In this document: positions 7,513-14,795 of the stretch, piece after piece
Layout: every line of letters begins with the position of its first letter
Position numbering within the stretch: the stretch's first letter is position 1
DNA from: Verrucomicrobiota bacterium
Lineage (GTDB): Bacteria; Verrucomicrobiota; Verrucomicrobiia; Opitutales; Opitutaceae
DNA length: 48,727 bases
Direction: 5' to 3'
Assembly (NCBI GenBank): GCA_030601755.1
Contig: JAUWBF010000018.1
Location: forward strand, 1 to 48,727
Program-made: the position numbers and the translations under genes
The notes under the pieces: model-generated
Told to the model about the DNA's origin: nothing
Seen by the model: only the letters and a program-made list of their open reading frames with translations
Database searches by the model: none

Positions 7513-8001
7513 ATGAATCTCAAGCCCGAAACCACCGCGCGTATCGACGAAGTCATTACGCACTATCCGGTCAAGCGCAGCGCCACCCTGCCGCTCCTCC
7601 ACCTCATCCAGGAGGACGTCGGCCACATCTCCGACGAGGCCATCACCTGGATCGCCCAAAAACTCGAGCTGCAGCCCATCAACGTGCTCGAGGTCGTGAC
7701 CTTCTACCCGATGTTCCGCCGCCACCCCATCGGCCGGCGTCACATCAAGGTCTGCCGCACCCTCTCCTGCGCCTTGCGCGGCGGCTACAAGACCTGCGAC
7801 ACCTTTAAGTCCGAGTTCGGCGTCGAGCTCGGCGCGGTCTCCGCCGACGGCGAGGCCACCGTCGAGTTCGTCGAGTGCCTCGCCTCCTGCGGCACTGCCC
7901 CCGTCGTCATGATCGACGAGGTCCTTCATGAAAACGTCGACTGCGCGAAGGCCAAGGCCCTCGCCGACCAGATCAAGTCCGAGGCCGCCGCCCGCAAGTA
8001 A
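7513..8001 (+). CDS. nuoE: NADH-quinone oxidoreductase subunit E
   Basis: 162-aa thioredoxin-like 24-kDa subunit with the N1a [2Fe-2S] cluster. The ligands appear as CRTLSC (Cx4C) and CLASC (Cx3C), the family pattern. The N-terminal helical part (ITHYPVKRSATLPLLHLIQE and VLEVVTFYPMFRR) is typical. The ATG at 7513 was chosen because the 13 codons upstream fall inside the right arm of the inverted repeat. The leader CCTCTTTCCGTCTCG is pyrimidine-rich with no Shine-Dalgarno. Electrons pass from NuoF through this subunit's off-path cluster. Confidence 0.96.
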   Translation: MNLKPETTARIDEVITHYPVKRSATLPLLHLIQEDVGHISDEAITWIAQKLELQPINVLEVVTFYPMFRRHPIGRRHIKVCRTLSCALRGGYKTCDTFKSEFGVELGAVSADGEATVEFVECLASCGTAPVVMIDEVLHENVDCAKAKALADQIKSEAAARK

Positions 8002-8012
8002 GGCCCGTTGGG

Positions 8013-8048
8013 AAACCCTGAATCCTAATTCTCAAATCCTAAATTTCC
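8013..8048 (+). repeat. Degenerate tandem (one-armed repeat) before nuoF
   Basis: The nuoE/nuoF gap holds AATCCTAATTCTCAAATCCT and neighbouring copies of a 7-9 nt unit resembling AATCCTAA. It looks like a single arm of the periodic-arm repeat type; no complementary arm is present. Confidence 0.4.
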
Positions 8049-8049
8049 G

Positions 8050-9408
8050 ATGTCCGCACCCGCCCAGACCCGCATCATCTTCAAGCACATCGACGAGACC
8101 GGCTACACCAACGACATCGAGTGCTACCTCCGCAACGGCGGCTACGAGGTCCTCAAGAAAGCCGTCGGCATGAAGCCCGAGGACCTGCGCGAGGAGGTCA
8201 AGAAGGCCGGACTGCGCGGCCGCGGCGGCGCCGGTTTCCCCTGCGGCTTCAAGTGGTCGCTCGTCGACCGCAAGAGCGGCAAGCCCATCTACCTCATCGT
8301 CAACGCCGACGAATCCGAGCCCGGCACATTTAAAGATCGCTACATCATCCATCAGGACCCGCACCAGCTCATCGAGGGCATCATGATCTCCTGCTTCGCC
8401 AACGACGTGAAGCAGGCCTACATCTACATCCGCGGCGAGATGCCCGAGGGCGCCCGCATCCTCGAAAAGGCCATCGCCGAGGCCAAGGCCAAGAACTTCG
8501 TCGGCCCCAACATCCTTGGCACCGGCTACAGCTGCGAGATCTACGTCCACCGCGGCGCCGGCGCCTACATCTGCGGCGAGGAAACCGGCCTCATCGAGTC
8601 CCTCGAGGGCAAGCGCGCCAACCCCCGCATCAAGCCTCCCTACTTCCCCGCGGTGCTCGGCCTCTACCAGTGCCCCACCATCGTCAACAACGTCGAGACC
8701 CTCTGCCACGTTAAGCACATCGTCGACATGACCGGCGAGGCCTACGCCAAGATCGGCACGCCCAACAACACCGGCACCCGCATCTTCTGCGTCTCCGGCC
8801 ACGTGCAGCGCCCCGGCTACTACGAGTTCCCCGCCGGCACCATCACCATGGGCCAGCTCCTCAACGACGTCTGCGGCGGCCCGCTCCCCGGCCGCACCTT
8901 CAAGGCCGTCATCCCCGGCGGTTCCTCCGCCAAGGTCCTGCGCTTCGGCGAACGCTACAAGGGCAAGCGCAAGGTCGGCGCCGAGATGGTCGAGTATGAC
9001 TGGGGCGTCGAGGACGTGCCCATGGACTTCGACTCGCTCGCCATGATCGGCTCCATGGGCGGCTCTGGCGGCGTCATCGTCATGGACGACTCGGTCAACA
9101 TGGTCGAGGCCCTCGCCAACATCAACGCCTTCTACCAGCACGAGTCCTGCGGCCAGTGCACGCCCTGCCGCGAAGGCTCCCTGTGGATGAAGAAGATCAC
9201 CACCCGCATGGTGCACGGCGACGCCCGCCCGCAGGACGGCGCCCTGCTCAAGTCCGTCGCCGACCAGATCCCCGGCCGCACCATCTGCGCCTTCGGCGAA
9301 GCCTGCTCGTGGCCCACCCAGAGTTTTTATCTCAAGTTCAAGGACGAGTTCGACGGCTACTCGGAGCAGAAAAAGACGCTCCCCGCCGACCGCCTGACCA
9401 TCGTCTGA
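8050..9408 (+). CDS. nuoF: NADH-quinone oxidoreductase subunit F
   Basis: 452 aa, the 51-kDa subunit that binds NADH and FMN and carries cluster N3. The NADH/FMN sites are GLRGRGGAGFPCGFKWS (about residues 54-70), VNADESEPGTFKDR and GAGAYICGEETGLIESLEG. The [4Fe-4S] ligands are ESCGQCTPCREG plus the later cysteine in TICAFGEACSWP. Length is normal. The ATG at 8050 follows CCTAAATTTCCG, again without a Shine-Dalgarno. The gene is 48 nt from nuoE, and its stop is followed after 9 nt by inverted repeat A2. Confidence 0.97.
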   Translation: MSAPAQTRIIFKHIDETGYTNDIECYLRNGGYEVLKKAVGMKPEDLREEVKKAGLRGRGGAGFPCGFKWSLVDRKSGKPIYLIVNADESEPGTFKDRYIIHQDPHQLIEGIMISCFANDVKQAYIYIRGEMPEGARILEKAIAEAKAKNFVGPNILGTGYSCEIYVHRGAGAYICGEETGLIESLEGKRANPRIKPPYFPAVLGLYQCPTIVNNVETLCHVKHIVDMTGEAYAKIGTPNNTGTRIFCVSGHVQRPGYYEFPAGTITMGQLLNDVCGGPLPGRTFKAVIPGGSSAKVLRFGERYKGKRKVGAEMVEYDWGVEDVPMDFDSLAMIGSMGGSGGVIVMDDSVNMVEALANINAFYQHESCGQCTPCREGSLWMKKITTRMVHGDARPQDGALLKSVADQIPGRTICAFGEACSWPTQSFYLKFKDEFDGYSEQKKTLPADRLTIV

Positions 9409-9417
9409 TCAGATATA

Positions 9418-9504
9418 GCCCACGAAACACACGAAAGAGCACGAAACTGAAATCCGCCCAACCCGCCGAACTGACTTTCGTGTCTTTTCGTGTGTTTCGT
9501 GGGC
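9418..9504. repeat. Periodic-arm inverted repeat A2 (nuoF/nuoG junction)
   Basis: Left arm 9418-9446 and right arm 9476-9504, 29 nt with three mismatches, around a 29-nt loop. The outer 18 nt of the left arm are identical to A1. The element starts 9 nt after the nuoF stop and ends 24 nt before the nuoG ATG. Confidence 0.9.
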
Positions 9505-9528
9505 CAAACAAATTCTCACTCTCCCGCA

Positions 9529-11205
9529 ATGATCCAGCCCGCCAAACCTGACCTCGTCACCGTCAACATCGACGGCAAGGAGATCGCCGTGCCCAAGGGC
9601 ACCAACGTCATCGAGGCCGCCCGCCAGCTCAACGTCGACGTCCCCCACTACTGCTACCACCCGAAGCTCGCGGTCGTCGGCAACTGCCGCATGTGCCTTG
9701 TCGAGATGGGCATGCCCGCCGTCGATCCCGCCACCAAGGCCCCGATCATGGACGAGGCCACCGGCAAGCAGAAGATCAACTGGATCCCCCGTCCCCAGAT
9801 CGGCTGCGGCACCAACGTCGCCCCGGGCATGCACATCAAGACCACCAGCCCGATGGTCAAGGACGCCCGCGAAGGCGTCATGGAGTTCCTCCTTATCAAC
9901 CACCCGCTCGACTGCCCGATCTGCGACCAGGCCGGCGAGTGCAAGCTCCAGGAGCAGGCCACCGCCTACGGCCGCGGCTACTCCCGCTTCATCGAGCAGA
10001 AAAACGTGAAGCCCAAGCGCACCCAGCTCGGCCCGCGCGTCACCCTCGACGACGAGCGCTGCGTGCTCTGTTCGCGCTGCATCCGTTTCTCCCGCGACGT
10101 CGCCGGCGAGGACGTCCTCGGCTTTGTCGACCGCGGCAGCTACTCCACGCTCACCTGCCACCCCGACAAGAAGCTCGAGCACAACTACTCGCTCAACACC
10201 GTCGACATCTGCCCGGTCGGCGCGCTCACCTCGACCGATTTCCGCTTCAAGATGCGCGTCTGGTTCCTCAAGCAGACCAAGGCCATCTGCACCGAGTCCT
10301 CCGTCGGCGCCAACACCGTCGTCTGGTCCCGCGAAGGCGTCATCTACCGCATCACCCCTCGCCGCAACGACGAGGTCAACGACACCTGGATGACCGACTC
10401 CGGCCGCCTGCTCTACAAGGCCGTCGCCGCCGAGAACCGCCTCAAGACCGCCGGCTCCCTCGACGCGCTCGTGGCCGAGGCCGCCAAGCTCCTCAAGGCC
10501 GGCTCCGTCGCCATCGTCGGCTCCGGCCGCGCCACCGTCGAGGAGCAGTTCGCGCTCAAGAAACTTGCCGCCGCCACCGGCGCCTCCGTCGCGTTGGTCA
10601 GTCGGGTGGGGGAGGGCGACAAGCTCCTGCTCTCCGCCGACCGCAATCCCAACGTCCGCGGCGCGCTCGTCACCGGGCTCATCACCCAGTTGCCCTCGGC
10701 GCAACTCACCGCGCTCGCCGCCGACATCGACGCGGGCAAGGTGAAGACGATCCTCACCCACGGCGAGGACCTCGTCGCCGCCGGCCTCACCGCCGCGCAG
10801 CTCGCCAAGGTCAACGTCGTCGCGCTCGCCACCCACGCCGACGCGACCACCGCCGCGGCCAAGGTCGTCATCCCGACGCTCACCGCCTTCGAGAAGAGCG
10901 GCACCTTCGTCAACCAGCAGTTCCGTATCCAGAAGTTCGCGACGGCCGTCCCCGGCCCGGCGGGCGCGACCGACGACCTCGCGGTCCTTGCCAAGCTCAC
11001 CGCCGCCCTCGGCGCGCAGACCCCCGGCGCCACCGTCGGCGCGATCTGGAACACCCTCGCCGCCGAGGTGCCCGCGCTGGCGACGATCACCTACGCCAAC
11101 CTCCCCGAGACCGGCCTGCTCCTCGACGCCACCCCGTGGCAGGGCCTGCCCTTCGTCGAGGGCGAGACGCTCCACCACAAACCCGCCGCCGCGGCCTCCG
11201 CCTGA
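9529..11205 (+). CDS. nuoG: NADH-quinone oxidoreductase subunit G (short form)
   Basis: 558 aa, the 75-kDa iron-sulfur subunit. The N-terminal [2Fe-2S] ligands are HYCYHPKLAVVGNCRMCLVE. Next come the His/Cys cluster region and DCPICDQAGECKLQE, then DERCVLCSRCIRF and DICPVGALT for the [4Fe-4S] clusters. The molybdopterin-oxidoreductase-like C-terminal part is much shorter and more divergent than in the roughly 900-residue E. coli protein, ending in an Ala/Thr-rich stretch (residues about 300-558). The ATG at 9529 excludes 13 codons lying in the repeat arm. The leader is pyrimidine-rich (ATTCTCACTCTCCCGCA). Confidence 0.95.
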   Translation: MIQPAKPDLVTVNIDGKEIAVPKGTNVIEAARQLNVDVPHYCYHPKLAVVGNCRMCLVEMGMPAVDPATKAPIMDEATGKQKINWIPRPQIGCGTNVAPGMHIKTTSPMVKDAREGVMEFLLINHPLDCPICDQAGECKLQEQATAYGRGYSRFIEQKNVKPKRTQLGPRVTLDDERCVLCSRCIRFSRDVAGEDVLGFVDRGSYSTLTCHPDKKLEHNYSLNTVDICPVGALTSTDFRFKMRVWFLKQTKAICTESSVGANTVVWSREGVIYRITPRRNDEVNDTWMTDSGRLLYKAVAAENRLKTAGSLDALVAEAAKLLKAGSVAIVGSGRATVEEQFALKKLAAATGASVALVSRVGEGDKLLLSADRNPNVRGALVTGLITQLPSAQLTALAADIDAGKVKTILTHGEDLVAAGLTAAQLAKVNVVALATHADATTAAAKVVIPTLTAFEKSGTFVNQQFRIQKFATAVPGPAGATDDLAVLAKLTAALGAQTPGATVGAIWNTLAAEVPALATITYANLPETGLLLDATPWQGLPFVEGETLHHKPAAAASA

Positions 11206-11211
11206 TTTTTA

Positions 11212-11336
11212 GCCACAGAGGACACGGAGCTCCGACACAGAGAACACAGAGTTTCAAACCGACCGATCACTTAACTTTTAGCGCCTCATCTCCGACCTCC
11301 GTGACCTCTGTGTCCGAGCTCTGTGATCTCTGTGGC
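11212..11336. repeat. Periodic-arm inverted repeat B1 (nuoG/nuoH junction)
   Basis: Left arm 11212-11251 and right arm 11297-11336, 40 nt each with about seven mismatches, around a 45-nt loop. Arms are built of 9-nt-spaced CACRGAG units (GCCACAGAGGACACGGAG at the left start). The element begins 6 nt after the nuoG stop and ends 35 nt before the nuoH ATG. Its left arm nearly matches that of B2. Confidence 0.9.
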
Positions 11337-11371
11337 CAAACTCCGATTCCTCCCTTTCCCGTTTTCCGCAA

Positions 11372-12538
11372 ATGTTCGACTTCTACTTCGACCTCCCGCT
11401 CTGGATCCGCCTTTTTGTGCAAGGCCTGGCCGTGATGCTGGTCATGTTCCCCATCGGCGCCGCCTGCTCGATGGCCGAGCGCAAGATCGCCGCCTGGGTG
11501 CAGGACCGCCCGGGCCCCAACCGCACCATTGCGCCCATCCTGGCGTGGATTCCCGGCATCGGCTTCCTGCGCAAGCTCGGCCTGTTCCAGCTCGCGGCCG
11601 ACGGCGGCAAGTTCGTCTTCAAAGAGGACGCCGTGCCCGGACACGTGAACAAGTTCTACTTCATCGCCGCGCCGATCATCGCGGTGATCCCCGCGCTCAC
11701 CACCGTCGCCGTGGTGCCGTTTGGCGCCTATCTTGATGCCGCCGGTCAGGTCATTCCGATCATGCTGGCCAACGTCGACATCGGTCTGCTGGCGGTCTTC
11801 GCGATCTCCTCGCTGAGCGTCTACGCCATCATTCTCGCCGGCTGGGCCTCCAACTCGAAGTATCCCTTCCTCGGCTCGGTCCGCGCCTCGGCCCAGCTCG
11901 TGTCCTATGAGCTCTCGATGACCCTCTCGGTGCTGCCGGTTTTCCTCTGGACCAACGGCCCGCTGCGCGGCGAGACGGCCGACAGCCTGCTCGGTTCGCT
12001 CAGCCTCGCCCGCGTGGTCGAGTTTCAGAGCCAGTCCGGATTCTGGGGCGGCCTGTGGTTCGGTTTCCTGATGCCGCTCTCGGCCTTCATTTTCCTCGTC
12101 TCGCTCTTCGCCGAGACCAACCGCCAGCCGTTCGACACCGTCGAGTCCGAGGCCGACCTCGTGAACAGCTTCGGTTCCGAATACGGCGCGTTCAAGTGGT
12201 CGCTTTTCTACGTCGCCGAATACTGCCACATGCTCGTCGGCTCGGCGGTGTTCATGCTGCTCTTCGGCGGCGGCTGGAACCCGTTGCCCTGGGTCACGCT
12301 CGCGGACTTCGCGAACCTGCTCGGCTTCGCGCACCTGCCGCTCGTCACCGGCATCGTCGGCATCGGCATCTTCCTCGGCAAGGTGCTCGCGATGATCTTC
12401 TTCTTCATGTGGGTGCGCTGGACGCTCCCGCGTTTCCGCTACGACCAGGTCATGGCCATCGGCTGGCGCAGATTGCTGCCGCTCTCGATCGCCAACCTGA
12501 TCGCCTACGTCATCGGCATCGCCCTGTTGACCAAGTAA
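11372..12538 (+). CDS. nuoH: NADH-quinone oxidoreductase subunit H
   Basis: 388-aa polytopic membrane subunit that links the quinone cavity to the proton-pumping arm. AERKIAAWVQDRPGPNR near residue 40 is the family signature, and ETNRQPFDTVESEADLVNSF (about 248-267) is the conserved acidic loop at the quinone site. Eight or nine hydrophobic helices are evident. It is somewhat longer than the usual 320-350 aa, mainly because of the insertion around residues 60-90 (IPGIGFLRKLGLFQLAADGG). The ATG at 11372 follows GTTTTCCGCAA with no Shine-Dalgarno. Confidence 0.97.
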   Translation: MFDFYFDLPLWIRLFVQGLAVMLVMFPIGAACSMAERKIAAWVQDRPGPNRTIAPILAWIPGIGFLRKLGLFQLAADGGKFVFKEDAVPGHVNKFYFIAAPIIAVIPALTTVAVVPFGAYLDAAGQVIPIMLANVDIGLLAVFAISSLSVYAIILAGWASNSKYPFLGSVRASAQLVSYELSMTLSVLPVFLWTNGPLRGETADSLLGSLSLARVVEFQSQSGFWGGLWFGFLMPLSAFIFLVSLFAETNRQPFDTVESEADLVNSFGSEYGAFKWSLFYVAEYCHMLVGSAVFMLLFGGGWNPLPWVTLADFANLLGFAHLPLVTGIVGIGIFLGKVLAMIFFFMWVRWTLPRFRYDQVMAIGWRRLLPLSIANLIAYVIGIALLTK

Positions 12539-12562
12539 CCGACCACCGACCTTTACCGCGCC

Positions 12563-13105
12563 ATGGCCGTCATCCCTGTCGAACGCAAGCCGCTCACCTT
12601 CGCGGAGCGCACCTACATCCCGCAGATCATCAGCGGGCTGAAGACCACCCTCAAGCACATGGTGCGCAAGCCCATCACGCTGGAGTATCCGGAGCAGCGT
12701 CCCGAGATTCCCGCCGGCTACCGCGGCGTGCCGACGCTCGTCTACGATCCCAACGGTCGCGAGAAGTGCGTGTCCTGCCAGCTGTGCGAGTTTGTCTGCC
12801 CGCCCAAGGCCATCCGCATCACGCCCGGCGAGATCCCCTCCGACGATCCCACCGCGCACGTCGAGAAGCGCCCCGAGGAGTTCAAGATCGACATGCTGCG
12901 CTGCATTTATTGCGGCCTGTGCCAGGAGGTCTGCCCCGAGGAGGCCATCTGGCTGCAGAACCAGTTCTCCATGTCCGGCTACACCCGCGAGGAGATGGTC
13001 AACGACAAGAAACGTCTCTACGAGCTCGGCGGCACGCTGCCCGACGCGCACTTCAAGTGGGACAAAAAGAAGGCCGCCGAGGAGGCGGGCAACGGTCACC
13101 ACTGA
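12563..13105 (+). CDS. nuoI: NADH-quinone oxidoreductase subunit I
   Basis: 180-aa ferredoxin-like 23-kDa subunit with clusters N6a and N6b. Two Cx2Cx2CxxxCP motifs are clear: CVSCQLCEFVCPPKA (about residue 70) and CIYCGLCQEVCPEEA (about 115). The N-terminal amphipathic part (ISGLKTTLKHMVRKPITLEYPE) docks on the membrane arm. It lies 24 nt after nuoH, with no repeat in between, and is followed 6 nt after its stop by inverted repeat B2. Length is normal. Confidence 0.97.
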   Translation: MAVIPVERKPLTFAERTYIPQIISGLKTTLKHMVRKPITLEYPEQRPEIPAGYRGVPTLVYDPNGREKCVSCQLCEFVCPPKAIRITPGEIPSDDPTAHVEKRPEEFKIDMLRCIYCGLCQEVCPEEAIWLQNQFSMSGYTREEMVNDKKRLYELGGTLPDAHFKWDKKKAAEEAGNGHH

Positions 13106-13111
13106 TTTTTT

Positions 13112-13248
13112 GCCACAGAGAACACCGAGCTCCGACACAGAGAACACGGAGTTTCCGATCCACAGACCTTATTTACCAACGCCATTTCATAGCCCTGTCT
13201 TCTCCGGTCTCCGTGACCTCTGTGTCCGGGCTCCGTGAACTCCGTGGC
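13112..13248. repeat. Periodic-arm inverted repeat B2 (nuoI/nuoJ junction)
   Basis: Left arm 13112-13151 and right arm 13209-13248, 40 nt each with about eight mismatches, around a 57-nt loop. The arms resemble those of B1 closely, but the loop differs. It begins 6 nt after the nuoI stop and ends 20 nt before the nuoJ ATG. Confidence 0.9.
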
Positions 13249-13268
13249 CCATTCCGAAATTTCCGTCC

Positions 13269-13787
13269 ATGTCCGCCATCCTCTTCAACCTCTTCGCCAT
13301 CTTCACCGTGGCGTGCGCCCTCGGCGTGGTGTTCAACCGCAACACCATCGCGTCCGCGCTCTGCCTCCTGCTGGCCCTGGTCGGCGTCGCCGGCATCTTC
13401 GCGCTGCTGGAGGCCTTCCTCCTCGCCGTGCTCATGGTGCTGGTCTATGCCGGCGCGGTCGTCGCGCTGTTCCTGTTCATCGTCATGCTGCTTGATGTCA
13501 GCGGCGGCGAGCGCAAGCCCTTCGGCAAGGCCACCGTCTTCTCCGGCATCATCTCGGCCGGCCTGCTGGTCGTCGGCCTGATCAGCTTCACCAAGCACGG
13601 CGCGCAGACCACCGCCGAGCTGCCGGCCGGCGCGGCCGCCTCGGGCTCGGTGCTCAAGGCCTACGGCGAGCAGCTCTTCACCACCTACCTGCTGCCGGTG
13701 CAGATCGTCGGCTTCCTGCTGCTCATCGCCATGCTCGGCGTGATCGTGCTCAGCAAAAAATTCCAAGGCCTGGAGGACATCAAATGA
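13269..13787 (+). CDS. nuoJ: NADH-quinone oxidoreductase subunit J
   Basis: 172-aa membrane subunit with five predicted helices. The third helix contains the conserved [19 protein letters not shown] stretch that undergoes the pi-bulge transition in complex I. It starts at an ATG preceded by AATTTCCGTCC, directly after inverted repeat B2, and overlaps nuoK by 4 nt (ATGA), which implies translational coupling. Length is normal for the family. Confidence 0.95.
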   Translation: MSAILFNLFAIFTVACALGVVFNRNTIASALCLLLALVGVAGIFALLEAFLLAVLMVLVYAGAVVALFLFIVMLLDVSGGERKPFGKATVFSGIISAGLLVVGLISFTKHGAQTTAELPAGAAASGSVLKAYGEQLFTTYLLPVQIVGFLLLIAMLGVIVLSKKFQGLEDIK

Positions 13788-14089
13788 CCGTCGGACTCAA
13801 CGAATACCTTTACCTCAGCGCCGTGCTGTTCGCCATCGGCTTCCTCGGCGTGCTGGTGCGCAAGAACACGCTGATCATCTACATGTGCCTCGAGCTCATG
13901 CTGGTCGCCTCGACCGTGGCGCTGGTGGCCTTCTCGCGCTTCAACGGCACCATGGACGGCAACGTCTTCGTGTTCTTCATCCTGACCGTCGCCGCCGCCG
14001 AGGTGGCCGTCGGCCTGGCCATCATCGTCGCCCTGTTCCGCCGCCGCCAGACTATCGAGGTCGGCGAGCTCAACGCGCTGAAGAACTGA
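13784..14089 (+). CDS. nuoK: NADH-quinone oxidoreductase subunit K
   Basis: 101-aa three-helix membrane subunit. Two membrane-buried glutamates typical of the family are visible, in [10 protein letters not shown] (helix 2) and in [18 protein letters not shown] (helix 3). It overlaps nuoJ by four bases and is the last gene before the ORF6N insertion. The gap after it starts with a perfect palindrome instead of the next nuo gene. Confidence 0.96.
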   Translation: MTVGLNEYLYLSAVLFAIGFLGVLVRKNTLIIYMCLELMLVASTVALVAFSRFNGTMDGNVFVFFILTVAAAEVAVGLAIIVALFRRRQTIEVGELNALKN

Positions 14090-14098
14090 ATCCATTCC

Positions 14099-14127
14099 GG
14101 AACCGGTCACGATTTGTGACCGGTTCC
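14099..14127. promoter_or_regulatory. Perfect 12-bp palindrome before the ORF6N gene
   Basis: GGAACCGGTCAC and GTGACCGGTTCC flank a 5-nt loop. It lies 9 nt after the nuoK stop and ends 8 nt before the ATG of the ORF6N-domain gene. No T-run follows. It could be the operator of that DNA-binding protein, or a transcript hairpin ending the nuoB-K segment. Confidence 0.6.
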
Positions 14128-14135
14128 TCCGCCCA

Positions 14136-14711
14136 ATGTCCACCGCCGCCATCATCCCCCAAGAGCGCATCCAAAGCCGCATCATCGTGCTGCGTGGCCA
14201 GCGCGTGCTCTTGGACAGCGACTTGGCGGAAATCTACGGGGTGACAACCGGTCGTCTCATGGAGCAGGTCAAACGCAATCAGTCGAAGTTCCCTGAGGAC
14301 TTCATGTTTGAACTGACACGCGACGAGGCTTTGGCGGCAGGTCTCTTGCAGGCTCGGCGCGTTGATCAGGAAGGGGATGTGGACTTGAAATCGCAAAATG
14401 CGACATCAAGACATGGTGGCAGGAGGAAGATCCCTCACGCATTCACCGAGCATGGCGCCATCCAGGCCGCCAACATCTTGCGCTCCGAGGCCGCTGTGCA
14501 GATGAGCGTGCAAGTTGTCCGCGCCTTCGTCCGCCTGCGCGAGCTCGTGATCAACCACAAGGCCATCTCCTCCAAACTCGCCGAACTCGACGCCCGCATC
14601 GGCGAGCACGACGAGCAGCTTGCGGCGATCATCGAGGCCATTCGCCAACTTGCGGAACCCGTGCTCCCCGAAAACCGCCGCCGCATAGGTTTCAAACCTT
14701 CGTCCGACTAA
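14136..14711 (+). CDS. ORF6N-domain DNA-binding protein inserted in the nuo operon
   Basis: 191 aa. Residues about 8-95 match the ORF6N/KilA-N-associated domain (IVLRGQRVLLDSDLAEIYG, LMEQVKRNQSKFPEDFMFEL), and HAFTEHGAIQAANIL follows. The C-terminal third is helical and probably coiled-coil (ELDARIGEHDEQLAAIIEAI). These domains come from phages and mobile elements and bind DNA. Here the gene sits between nuoK and nuoL in the same orientation. The first half is less GC-rich than the flanking nuo genes, while the second half has local codon use. A perfect palindrome overlaps its leader, which suggests autoregulation. No phage neighbours remain, so its role in the operon is unknown. Confidence 0.85.
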   Translation: MSTAAIIPQERIQSRIIVLRGQRVLLDSDLAEIYGVTTGRLMEQVKRNQSKFPEDFMFELTRDEALAAGLLQARRVDQEGDVDLKSQNATSRHGGRRKIPHAFTEHGAIQAANILRSEAAVQMSVQVVRAFVRLRELVINHKAISSKLAELDARIGEHDEQLAAIIEAIRQLAEPVLPENRRRIGFKPSSD

Positions 14712-14753
14712 TCGCCGCCCGCCGCTTACCGCATACCGCCGAGCCTCCGCGAT

Positions 14754-14782
14754 CTTAGACTTTAGACCTTCCGACCTTCGAC
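14754..14782 (+). repeat. Solo repeat arm upstream of nuoL
   Basis: CTTAGACTTTAGACCTTCCG and the next nine bases form a 7-8 nt periodic GACCTT/GACTTT array very like the right arm of element C (16807-16838). It ends 13 nt before the nuoL ATG. No matching left arm is seen; the ORF6N gene occupies the place where it would be expected. Confidence 0.5.
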
Positions 14783-14795
14783 ACCCTTTTCCCAC

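Noticed and set aside
5862-7556. A 564-codon open frame antisense to nuoC/nuoD
   Set aside because: It is a by-product of high-GC codon use; the peptide is a run of Gly, Ala, Asp, Glu and Val with no domain, and the plus strand encodes clear complex I subunits.
7397-13248. Repeats in the nuo operon as a CRISPR array
   Set aside because: Repeats are palindromic pairs separated by genes, without regular spacers or cas genes.
14099-14127. Intrinsic terminator after nuoK
   Set aside because: The stem is strong but no T-run follows, and its closeness to the ORF6N start fits an operator at least as well.
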